Positions 27,357 through 33,564 of a stretch of 39,162 bases of DNA are shown here, in pieces. The translations under genes and the position numbers were made by a program. The notes beneath the pieces were generated by a model, which did no database searches, was not told the DNA's origin, and was given only the letters and a program-made list of their open reading frames with translations. The first letter of the stretch is position 1, and each line of letters opens with the position of its first letter. Source of the stretch: Lentilactobacillus rapi DSM 19907 = JCM 15042 (GTDB taxonomy: Bacteria; Bacillota; Bacilli; Lactobacillales; Lactobacillaceae); assembly GCF_001436255.1 (NCBI RefSeq), contig NZ_AZEI01000032.1, positions 1 to 39,162 on the forward strand, in the 5' to 3' direction.

Positions 27357-27830
27357 TTATTTGCTGGCTTGTTTCTTTTGATTCTTTGATCGTACAATCA
27401 AGACGTCACACTTTGATGTTCGAGTGACATAGCTGGTGACTGAACCGATAATTAATCGTTCAACGGCACTTAACCCGGTTGATCCCATCACGATCACATC
27501 AGTGTTATGATCAGTGGGAAATTCGCGGGCAATAATTGGCTTTGGATTTCCAAATCGAATATGGATATCCACGTCTTTAACGCCGGCGTCCTCAGCCTGT
27601 TTTTTCAATTCTTTGAGTTTGTTTTCTGTATTTTCAGTTAACTTGAAAACGACGTCGCCGCTTACGGCACTCCCATAAGTCTGGTTAAATTGGTTAACTT
27701 CCAAGATGTTCAGGATATCTAAATGAGCGTTGTTAACTTTGGCTACTTCAATTGCACGCTGAAGCACATTTTCAGTAACAGCTGAACCATCAACTGGTAC
27801 TAAGACGTTCTGATAATTTTGTTCTTGCAT
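27357..27830 (-). CDS. Universal stress protein (UspA family)
   Basis: A 157-aa cytoplasmic protein of the UspA superfamily. The N-terminal strand with NVLVPVDGS and the ATP-binding motif GSTGLSAVERLIIGSVTSYVTRTSKCDVLIVR (form G-2x-G-9x-G(S/T)) near the C-terminus are intact, so it is probably an ATP-binding Usp that acts as a dimer in stress survival. I choose ATG 27830 because GGGGTGAT lies 4 nt upstream; an in-frame ATG (27836) and GTG (27839) would overlap the SD. A promoter of form CTTACA-N17-TATAGT is at 27894-27866. The four-unit family B array begins 6 bp beyond its -35. Confidence 0.9.
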   Translation of the reverse strand: MQEQNYQNVLVPVDGSAVTENVLQRAIEVAKVNNAHLDILNILEVNQFNQTYGSAVSGDVVFKLTENTENKLKELKKQAEDAGVKDVDIHIRFGNPKPIIAREFPTDHNTDVIVMGSTGLSAVERLIIGSVTSYVTRTSKCDVLIVRSKNQKKQASK

Positions 27831-27865
27831 GTTCATCACCCCATAATCGATTTGCTTCCATCTAA

Positions 27866-27894
27866 ACTATAACATTCTCAGGTGGAATTGTAAG
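27866..27894 (-). promoter_or_regulatory. usp promoter
   Basis: On the minus strand CTTACA (27894-27889), a 17-nt spacer and TATAGT (27871-27866), 36 nt before the chosen ATG. Confidence 0.6.
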
Positions 27895-27900
27895 CAAAAA

Positions 27901-28025
27901 AGTGAGCGGAGCTAGGCGCTTAGAAATTGGAACATAAGTTTCCTCAATCGTAAATCCTGGTTCTGAGGATTTACGATTGAGGTGCTTATGTGGAAATTTC
28001 TGCCTAGAGGAGCTGTCCTAAAACA
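27901..28025 (+). repeat. Family B hairpin unit B3 (array unit 1)
   Basis: The helices are CTAGGC/GCCTAG, AGAAATT/AATTTCT, ACATAAG/CTTATGT, CCTCAATCG/CGATTGAGG and AATCC/GGATT, all paired. The internal loops GCTT, GGA/GGA and TTT/TG match the family. Confidence 0.88.
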
Positions 28026-28150
28026 AGTGTGCGGATCCAGGCGGTTAGCAACCGGAGCGTAAGTCTCCGCAAGCAGAAATTCCGGTTTTGGGAATTTTTG
28101 ATTGTGGTGCTTACGTGTAGGTTGCTGCCTGGAGGAGCTGTCCTAAGAGA
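28026..28150 (+). repeat. Family B hairpin unit B4 (array unit 2)
   Basis: The helices are CCAGGC/GCCTGG, AGCAACC/GGTTGCT, GCGTAAG/CTTACGT, CCGCAA/TTGTGG and ATTCC/GGAAT. Compared with B3 many paired positions have changed on both sides. The period to B3 is 125 nt. Confidence 0.88.
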
Positions 28151-28274
28151 AGTGAGCGGAGTAAAGCGGTTAGAAACTGGAGTCTAAGTCTCCTTTTTCA
28201 GAAATCCCCGGATTTGGGATTTTTGAAAAAGGTGCTAGGTGTAAGTTTCTGCTTTGCGCAGCTGTCCTAAGAGA
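28151..28274 (+). repeat. Family B hairpin unit B5 (array unit 3)
   Basis: The helices are GTAAAGC/GCTTTGC, AGAAACT/AGTTTCT (the right side reads AAGTTTCT), CCTTTTTC/GAAAAAGG and ATCCC/GGGAT. Helix 3 has lost one base on the right (GTCTAAG against CTAGGT). It is closest to B1 at 9.6 kb. Confidence 0.85.
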
Positions 28275-28399
28275 AGTGAGCTAAGTAAATCAGTTAGAAG
28301 TCGGAGTGTAAGTCGCCGCCGTGGGAAATTCCCGGTTCTGGAATTTTTCGCAGTGGTGCTTACATGCAGACTTCTGCTTGAAGAAGGTAGCTTAAAATA
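28275..28399 (+). repeat. Family B hairpin unit B6 (array unit 4)
   Basis: The helices are AGAAGTC/GACTTCT, GTGTAAG/CTTACAT and ATTCC/GGAAT, with a weaker helix 4. The outermost helix is degraded. The unit ends 20 bp before the lplA -35. Confidence 0.8.
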
Positions 28400-28418
28400 G
28401 TAAAGGGCTTGCATGTGA

Positions 28419-28447
28419 TTGTAATCGCTTACGGTTGGTGCTACCAT
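28419..28447 (+). promoter_or_regulatory. lplA promoter overlapped by a cre-like site
   Basis: TTGTAA (28419-28424), a 17-nt spacer and TACCAT (28442-28447). TGTAATCGCTTACG (28420-28433) matches the CcpA consensus TGWNANCGNTNWCA at all but the last base and covers the -35, which predicts glucose repression. Confidence 0.55.
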
Positions 28448-28484
28448 TCTTATGAGTCATAAAATGAAAAGAGGGTTTTTGAAT

Positions 28485-29498
28485 ATGTATTATTACGTCA
28501 TGAAGTCAAACGATATTCGGCGCAACCTTGCCACTGAACAGTATCTAATGAATGAAATTGAATTTGATGAGCCGTTGCTGCTATTTTACATTGAAGGTCC
28601 ATGTATCATTGTTGGTCGTAATCAGAACACTCTTGAAGAAATTAATAAAAAATATGTTGATGAACATGGCATTATCGTGACCCGTCGGCTTTCTGGCGGG
28701 GGCGCGGTCTACCAAGACCTCGGGAATCTGTGCTTTAGCTTTGTGGTTGATAGTGACAGTGAAGAATTTGGTGACTTTAAATCATTCGTTCAACCAATCG
28801 TTGACGCGTTGCATGACATGGGGGCAACCACTGCTGAAGTCAGTGGTCGAAACGATATCTTAGTCGATGGCAAGAAGTTCTCCGGGAATGCCATGTATAC
28901 CAAGAACGGCAAAACATTCTCTCACGGGACATTGATGCTTGACGTTGACCTTTCTGTGATTCCAAAAGCATTGGATGTCCCAGAGGATAAGATCAAGTCT
29001 AAAGGAATTAAATCAGTGCGGTCCAGAGTAACCAACTTGAAGCCCTATCTGGCCGCAAAGTATCAAAACTTAACGACCCCAGAGTTCCGTGATCGCTTGT
29101 TAAAAGAGTTGTTCCATGTGGATGACCTCGCTCAGATCAAGGATAAGGAATACCAGTTGACCGACAAAGATCAAGACGGTATCGATAAGATTTTTGATGA
29201 TTATTATAATAATTGGAATTGGGTATATGGTAATTCACCTGAATTTACCGTTAAAAAACGCCAGCACTTTACGAACGGAACCATCGATGCCCGATTGCAG
29301 GTAGATGATGGTAAAATTACCAACATTAAGTTCTATGGTGATTTCTTTGGCCCTCAGGATGCAGGCGAAGTGGCTGATAAGCTCAAAGGCGTGCGATATG
29401 AACGTCAGGATATTGAAGATGCCTTCAGTGGGATTGATACCGATCAGTACTTCACGGGTATTCCAAAGCAGGATATTGTAAACATGTTACTGGATTAA
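28485..29498 (+). CDS. lplA: Lipoate-protein ligase
   Basis: A 337-aa enzyme that activates lipoate with ATP and attaches it to a lysine of acceptor proteins such as 2-oxoacid dehydrogenase E2 or GcvH. The lipoate-binding loop RRLSGGGAVYQDLGNLCFSFV (about residues 65-85) is intact. So is the segment GRNDILVDGKKFSGNA, which holds the catalytic Lys. The C-terminal domain is the LplA-type accessory domain. I choose the ATG at 28485 (MYYYVMKSND) because GAGGG lies 9 nt upstream; the upstream ATG at 28452 is near the expected transcription start. No lipoylated acceptor gene is adjacent. It is divergent from usp, with four hairpin repeats between. Confidence 0.93.
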   Translation: MYYYVMKSNDIRRNLATEQYLMNEIEFDEPLLLFYIEGPCIIVGRNQNTLEEINKKYVDEHGIIVTRRLSGGGAVYQDLGNLCFSFVVDSDSEEFGDFKSFVQPIVDALHDMGATTAEVSGRNDILVDGKKFSGNAMYTKNGKTFSHGTLMLDVDLSVIPKALDVPEDKIKSKGIKSVRSRVTNLKPYLAAKYQNLTTPEFRDRLLKELFHVDDLAQIKDKEYQLTDKDQDGIDKIFDDYYNNWNWVYGNSPEFTVKKRQHFTNGTIDARLQVDDGKITNIKFYGDFFGPQDAGEVADKLKGVRYERQDIEDAFSGIDTDQYFTGIPKQDIVNMLLD

Positions 29499-29579
29499 TC
29501 CGCTCAAATGCAATCTGTTAAAGTTTTCTCAACTTTGCTTTCCTAACGTTACCAAATAAGTTAAACTAATATTGTTAAG

Positions 29580-29616
29580 TAAAAGGATAAAATTAATCAT
29601 AATTGTATCCTTTTTC
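29580..29616 (+). terminator. Intrinsic terminator after lplA
   Basis: AAAAGGATA pairs with TATCCTTTT around a 15-nt loop, followed by a T-rich tract, 80 nt past the lplA stop. Confidence 0.75.
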
Positions 29617-29645
29617 TTTTAGTTATCGAAAGAATAGGGGATCAA

Positions 29646-30083
29646 ATGAAAGCAGAAGAGAAAAAAGTGGTTTGGTGGGCGATTGTTTCACTAGGGCTGT
29701 TTCTAGTCGTGAATTGGCTGATGGTCCTGCCGATTATGAAGTTGCATCAATCAGTTCCAATATCAGAAGCACTTCAAGTGACTTACATCGCGATTACATT
29801 TTATGCCGCAACGATTATTCTAGCTGTGTTGAAAGTTCGGATCAGCTATTATCTGCTGGCAGCAGTAGTGGCAATTTACACCGTTGGCCTGGTTGGGATG
29901 GTTGTTACCATGATGAATGGCAGCATGGCTAACATTGTGATTAGATTATTGATGGCTGCACTAGGTGCTTTTGGCATTTTCATCAATATTTATTGGTTTA
30001 TGATTGCTTATAAAATGCGGGTGGTTCTTCAGAAGGGCCATCGAGAAAAGCAAGCTGAGAAACTCAAGAATTTCAAAAAGTAG
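29646..30083 (+). CDS. Small integral membrane protein of unknown function
   Basis: A 145-aa protein with four predicted TM helices: about residues 9-31, 42-63, 66-88 and 95-120. The tail is short, basic and cytoplasmic (KGHREKQAEKLKNFKK). A single acidic/Lys N-terminus (MKAEEKK) precedes TM1. I see no catalytic motif and do not recognise a family. AGGGG lies 5 nt before the ATG. The next gene starts 10 nt after its stop, so the two form a pair that is probably cotranslated. Confidence 0.75.
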   Translation: MKAEEKKVVWWAIVSLGLFLVVNWLMVLPIMKLHQSVPISEALQVTYIAITFYAATIILAVLKVRISYYLLAAVVAIYTVGLVGMVVTMMNGSMANIVIRLLMAALGAFGIFINIYWFMIAYKMRVVLQKGHREKQAEKLKNFKK

Positions 30084-30093
30084 GTGAAAATAG

Positions 30094-30633
30094 TTGGAAA
30101 AAGATGTTGCAAGTTTCATTGAAGATATGACTAATGAGAAGATTGAAGGCAAAACGGTTAGTTCAAAGTTGGCAACGGTTGCCAAAGATCCTGCAAAGGC
30201 CATGCAGCCAGTGTATGATTTTGTTGAAGAGCAGCTTAACCTTGGAAAGCTTGGGTATGGTGAATTGACAATTGATGATGCAGATGCGGTTATCCGGCTG
30301 GAAACCAATCTCATTAATCTGCCACTCCAAGAACCAACTCGCATTTCAAAGATGATATCCGATCAAGACAAATTACCGGTTAACGTTTATTTGGTTATTA
30401 GTTCGCCTTTTGTTAATCAGTCGGGATTGCGAATCGATGAAGTTTCTAGCGCTGATGACTTTATTGGCCACTTGGCGGATTATTCGAAGACAATGAATGA
30501 GTGGGTCGCCGAGAAACTGGCCGCTGTTCAAGAAAATAAGGCTAAGAAGGCGGAAGAAGCTGCTCATGAGGCTGAAAATAAGCCCCAAGGGACTAAACCG
30601 ACGAAGGCAAAGACGACTAAATCTAAGAAATGA
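30094..30633 (+). CDS. Soluble hypothetical protein with charged C-terminal tail
   Basis: A 179-aa protein. Residues 1 to about 140 appear to be a mixed alpha/beta domain with KIEGKTVSSKLATVAKDPAKAMQPVYDFVEEQL and NVYLVISSPFVNQSGLRIDEV. Residues about 140-179 form a Lys/Ala/Glu helix ending in a disordered KTTKSKK tail, as in proteins that touch nucleic acid or membrane. There is no recognised motif. The start is TTG 30094, supported by an AGGTGA SD 7 nt upstream. It is the second gene of a pair with the membrane protein and is followed at once by the promoter of a putative small RNA. Confidence 0.7.
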   Translation: MEKDVASFIEDMTNEKIEGKTVSSKLATVAKDPAKAMQPVYDFVEEQLNLGKLGYGELTIDDADAVIRLETNLINLPLQEPTRISKMISDQDKLPVNVYLVISSPFVNQSGLRIDEVSSADDFIGHLADYSKTMNEWVAEKLAAVQENKAKKAEEAAHEAENKPQGTKPTKAKTTKSKK

Positions 30634-30662
30634 TTGAAATGACACTGAAAATGTGGCATACT
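30634..30662 (+). promoter_or_regulatory. Promoter of putative small RNA
   Basis: TTGAAA (30634-30639), exactly 17 nt, CATACT (30657-30662). It begins one base after the stop of the preceding gene; a start near 30669 is expected. Confidence 0.6.
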
Positions 30663-30668
30663 GTTCAC

Positions 30669-30866
30669 ATGCGATGAGTCGAGAGACCACGCAGCATTTA
30701 TGCTGTTCGCGCAAGCGACTAAGGTGGTATTTTGAGCGGGACACATTTTAAGCACGGATTTGTGGTGTCTGACTTCAGCGGATTGTGGAGTCCAAGAAGT
30801 CCATTTATATTAATATAAGTGCCGCAGAAAAGGATTAGCTGAATTTCAGCTAATCCTTTTTTCAAT
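30669..30866 (+). ncRNA. Putative structured small RNA of about 195 nt
   Basis: A promoter precedes it and a strong terminator ends it, with no gene between on either strand. Several pairings can be drawn by eye. ACCAC (about 30686) pairs with GTGGT (about 30725) and encloses CAGCAT-TT-ATGCTG and TCGC-GCAA-GCGA, a stem capped by a GNRA tetraloop. GACAC...GTGTC and GACTTC...GAAGTC hairpins follow. I do not recognise it as SRP RNA, tmRNA, RNase P, 6S RNA or a named riboswitch. No downstream gene is read in this direction, so a cis-acting leader is unlikely. A 25-codon ORF inside it lacks an SD. Confidence 0.5.
30828..30866. terminator. Bidirectional intrinsic terminator
   Basis: AAAAGGATTAGCT pairs with AGCTAATCCTTTT around a short loop, with T-runs on both strands. 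It would end the putative small RNA on the plus strand and the oxidoreductase transcript on the minus strand. Confidence 0.88.
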
Positions 30867-30870
30867 ACAA

Positions 30871-31827
30871 TTAAACGTTCAATATCAATTTACCAACCAC
30901 ATGGCCGGTCTCACTCTGTCGATGCATTGCTTGGACATTCTCAACGGTAAACGGTAATTGTTTGGCAATCTTAATCTTCAATTTACCAGCTCCCAGTTGG
31001 GCGCTTAGCTGGGAAATGACTTCATGTCTTGGGGCAGCATTGATCTTCTCAAAATAGACCTCGTGTTGTTTCCCTAATTCAGTTGTTTCGGGCAAAGTCT
31101 CCACAATCGAGATGATTCTGCCACCTGGTTTGACGACTTTAAATGCGTCAAGCTGGTTTTGACCGCCGAGCGTATCAAACACCAAATCAACATTTTTGAC
31201 ATGATCTGCAAAATTGGCTTGAGTGTAATCAATGACCTTGTCGGCGCCTAATTGAGTCACAAAACTGACATTTGGGCTGCTGGTGGTCGTTAGCACGTGG
31301 GCACCGGCATTCTTAGCCAATTGAATCGCCATCCCACCTACGCCACCAGAACCTGCCAAAATGAGGACTGTCTGGCCGCGTTTGAGTTGACCGGCGTCAA
31401 ACAGGGCTTCCCAAGCAGTTGTTCCAGCTAAGGACAGTCCAGCCGCAGTTTGGAAAGACACCGTGATTGGTTTATGGGCGAGCTTATCGGCGTCAACGGC
31501 ATAAAATTCTGCGTAAGTGCCCCGATTACTTGGCGTGCCATAACCAACAACCGCATCCCCAGGTTTAAATCCCGAGACTTGGCTGCCAACTTGTGAAACG
31601 ATGCCGGCCATTTCTTGCCCTAAGACGATCGGAAACTTGAATGGATAGCGTTCTTGGCGCAAACCACTGCGAGTTTTCCAATCAATTGGATTGACCCCAA
31701 TGCTGACAACTTTCACCAATACTTGATCAGGGTGGATATCAGGCACTGGAATGGACTGTTCAGTTAATTTTGATTCATCACCGTATTCATTGATGACGAT
31801 TGCGTTCATGTTATCTGAGTTTGTCAT
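30871..31827 (-). CDS. Zinc-independent NADPH:quinone oxidoreductase-like protein (MDR family)
   Basis: A 318-aa medium-chain dehydrogenase/reductase. The N-terminal GroES-like domain has PIDWKTRSGLRQERYPFKFPIVLGQEMAGIV. The Rossmann domain has the nucleotide motif LAGSGGVGGMAIQLAKNAGAHV (about residues 155-176) and TTTSS after strand two, which fits NADPH. The zinc-ligand Cys and His residues of alcohol dehydrogenases are absent, so it belongs with the quinone reductases/enoyl reductases. The substrate is probably a small alpha,beta-unsaturated carbonyl or quinone (inference). The SD GAGGTGAT lies 3 nt before the first ATG. It is divergent from the HesB-fold gene. Confidence 0.87.
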   Translation of the reverse strand: MTNSDNMNAIVINEYGDESKLTEQSIPVPDIHPDQVLVKVVSIGVNPIDWKTRSGLRQERYPFKFPIVLGQEMAGIVSQVGSQVSGFKPGDAVVGYGTPSNRGTYAEFYAVDADKLAHKPITVSFQTAAGLSLAGTTAWEALFDAGQLKRGQTVLILAGSGGVGGMAIQLAKNAGAHVLTTTSSPNVSFVTQLGADKVIDYTQANFADHVKNVDLVFDTLGGQNQLDAFKVVKPGGRIISIVETLPETTELGKQHEVYFEKINAAPRHEVISQLSAQLGAGKLKIKIAKQLPFTVENVQAMHRQSETGHVVGKLILNV

Positions 31828-31950
31828 TTAATCACCTCGCACACATTATACCCGTGAAACGGAAAAGTGAAAACCAACAGATAAGTTGTGCACAATCTAA
31901 TTGACTTTGATTGGAAAAAGCGTAACCTTAATAACTGAGGAGCTGATAAA

Positions 31951-32307
31951 ATGAAATTAACCATTACAGATGATGCATTAACCCATTTAATGTCGGTGTT
32001 TCCAGCAACCAGCAAGTTTTTATTAAGCTTTGACGATGGGGTTGGCCCCTTTTCCAAAGTGGGTATCTGCTCACTAGACGTTAGCTTTGATGTGATTGCC
32101 GTTGATCAAGATGCTCAAGTATCTGACTATCAGGCAAAGCTGACCACGAATGTCGGTGACTGGTACTATAAGGGATATTCCAAGCGATATTTAGATGATA
32201 ATATGAAGCTTGATTATGTTAATAATCGATTTAAGTTATCTGGTGATAGCGGTATTTTGGACGGAAATGTTGATTTAAAAAATCTAACGACCCAAAAAAC
32301 ATCATAA
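31951..32307 (+). CDS. HesB/IscA-fold protein lacking the cluster-binding Cys set
   Basis: A 118-aa protein related to the Fe-S biogenesis domain (HesB/IscA, PF01521) as found widely in lactobacilli. It starts MKLTITDDALTHLMSVF, the usual first strand and helix. True A-type carriers have three Cys, one mid-domain and a C-terminal Cys-x-Cys. Here there is only one Cys, in VGICSLDV, and the C-terminus (SGILDGNVDLKNL) has none. It is therefore unlikely to carry a cluster in the known way. The SD is GAGGAG. It is monocistronic and divergent from the oxidoreductase. Confidence 0.75.
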   Translation: MKLTITDDALTHLMSVFPATSKFLLSFDDGVGPFSKVGICSLDVSFDVIAVDQDAQVSDYQAKLTTNVGDWYYKGYSKRYLDDNMKLDYVNNRFKLSGDSGILDGNVDLKNLTTQKTS

Positions 32308-32313
32308 CTAAAC

Positions 32314-32367
32314 AAAAAGATTCAGACAAAGTTCAGCTTTACGCCAACTTTGTCTGAATCTTTTTTT
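32314..32367. terminator. Bidirectional terminator between HesB-fold and add genes
   Basis: AAAGATTCAGACAAAGTT pairs perfectly with AACTTTGTCTGAATCTTT around a 12-nt loop. A-runs and T-runs flank it, so it works for both convergent genes. Confidence 0.92.
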
Positions 32368-32382
32368 GATATAGGCTAGTGA

Positions 32383-33399
32383 TTAATGTGAGGCAACATA
32401 ATCATTTAATTGTTGAAGGTATAGAGCTTTTTTCTCATCGCTAATCCAAGAAGTTTCAAAGGAATTGCGGGCAAGCGTGACAATTTGATCCTTGGTGAGG
32501 TTGAATTTATCAGCTATCGCATAGTAATTATCACTGATGTAGCCACCAAAGTACGCAGGATCATCTGAATGGATGGAAACTTTCACGTTCTTTGAAAGTA
32601 ACTCCAGAACTTCCTTGCCTTTCATCTCAGGAGAAACAAAACTATTGGAAAGGGGACAAGAGGTCATCCCGATTTTCTTTTTGGCAACGAAATCAACCAA
32701 ATCAGGGTCTTCGACAATGTTGGTACCATGATCCAGCCGTTCAACGCCCATAATTTCGAGGGCTTGGCGAATATGTTCAATCGAATCCTTTTGATCGATG
32801 TCACAGTGGGTGGTCAAGTGAAGGCCCGCAGCGGCTGCGTCCTCAAATTGACGAGCAAACTTCAATGGTGGATTGTTGTGCTCATCAGAATCAAGGCCGA
32901 TACCGACGATCATATCCTTGTAATTCATTGCTTCTAATAAAGTCTTTCGAGCGGATTCTTTTGAGAAGTCGCGGAGGAAGCACATGATGAGTGACGCATC
33001 AACGTTCAATGCCCGTGCGTCAACAACTGCTCGGTGAAGGCCATGAATCACTGTTTCAAATGCAATGCCCCGGCTGGTATGAGCTTGGGGGTCAAAGAAA
33101 ATTTCTACATGGCGGACGTTGTTTGCGGCCGCTCTTTTAAGGTAGGCAAACGCTAAGTCATAAAAATCCTGTTCATGTTGGAGGACATTCATCGCTGGAT
33201 AATAAACAGCTAGAAATGAAGCCAAGTCATCATATTGATATGTTTTTTGAACTTCTTCGATTGTTGATTGGCCAATATCGATATGGTTACGCTTGGCTAA
33301 TTTTAATTTTAAATCGGGCTCAAGGGTTCCTTCAATATGTAAGTGTAGTTCGGCTTTTGGTAGATTCTTAGTAAATTCTGGGGTGATTTCAGTAGACAT
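32383..33399 (-). CDS. Adenosine/adenine deaminase-family hydrolase (variant active site)
   Basis: A 338-aa amidohydrolase of the adenosine deaminase family. The zinc ligands are present: HLHIEG (about residues 18-23), the His of TTHCD, and SIHSDDP with two Asp residues. The catalytic His of ERLDHGTN is also present. The motif FFDPQAHTSRG places it near the adenine-deaminase branch (Aah1/PA0148-like) rather than classical adenosine deaminases. The usual HAGE motif, whose Glu is the proton shuttle, reads HCDI here, so either an Asp takes over or the chemistry differs. ATG 33399 is chosen because GGAGG lies 7-8 nt upstream. It is divergent from a purine permease and adenine deaminase operon with a shared control region. 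Confidence 0.85.
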   Translation of the reverse strand: MSTEITPEFTKNLPKAELHLHIEGTLEPDLKLKLAKRNHIDIGQSTIEEVQKTYQYDDLASFLAVYYPAMNVLQHEQDFYDLAFAYLKRAAANNVRHVEIFFDPQAHTSRGIAFETVIHGLHRAVVDARALNVDASLIMCFLRDFSKESARKTLLEAMNYKDMIVGIGLDSDEHNNPPLKFARQFEDAAAAGLHLTTHCDIDQKDSIEHIRQALEIMGVERLDHGTNIVEDPDLVDFVAKKKIGMTSCPLSNSFVSPEMKGKEVLELLSKNVKVSIHSDDPAYFGGYISDNYYAIADKFNLTKDQIVTLARNSFETSWISDEKKALYLQQLNDYVASH

Positions 33400-33442
33400 T
33401 GTGTATTCCTCCAAAAATGTTCGTGTTTTAGCTACAATCCAT

Positions 33443-33470
33443 AGTTTAACATATTATATAGAATCGTCAA
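33443..33470 (-). promoter_or_regulatory. Promoter of the adenosine-deaminase-family gene
   Basis: Minus-strand TTGACG (33470-33465), a 16-nt spacer and TAAACT (33448-33443). Confidence 0.6.
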
Positions 33471-33499
33471 TACAATAAAATCCGAATGATGCTATTGTA
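33471..33499. promoter_or_regulatory. Inverted repeat between divergent purine promoters
   Basis: TACAATA (33471-33477) and TATTGTA (33493-33499) are perfectly inverted, with 15 nt between. The spacer holds AAATCCGAATGAT, 11 of 13 positions of the PurR box AWWWCCGAACWWT known from lactococci. The left arm touches the -35 of the minus-strand gene. The right arm overlaps the likely -35 of the permease (TTGTAA, 33495; -10 TAATAC at 33520, a long 19-nt spacer). Confidence 0.5.
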
Positions 33500-33564
33500 A
33501 TTTGAACGGAAATGTGGAATAATACGAAGCATAAATTATTTATTGGAAAGGGATTTTAGCAATT

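Noticed and set aside
27901-28399. CRISPR array
   Set aside because: The units are 125 nt, each unit is a full hairpin, there are no unique spacers of constant length between short identical repeats, and no cas genes are present.
30675-30752. A 25-codon ORF starting ATGAGTCGAGAG inside the putative small RNA
   Set aside because: It has no SD, and the predicted transcript start leaves almost no leader. The same bases are better explained by pairing.
30669-30780. T-box riboswitch, because of an AAGGTGGTA word near 30721
   Set aside because: The ACCGCG half of the T-box motif is missing, there is no stem I with a specifier loop, no terminator follows the motif directly, and no downstream gene exists on this strand.
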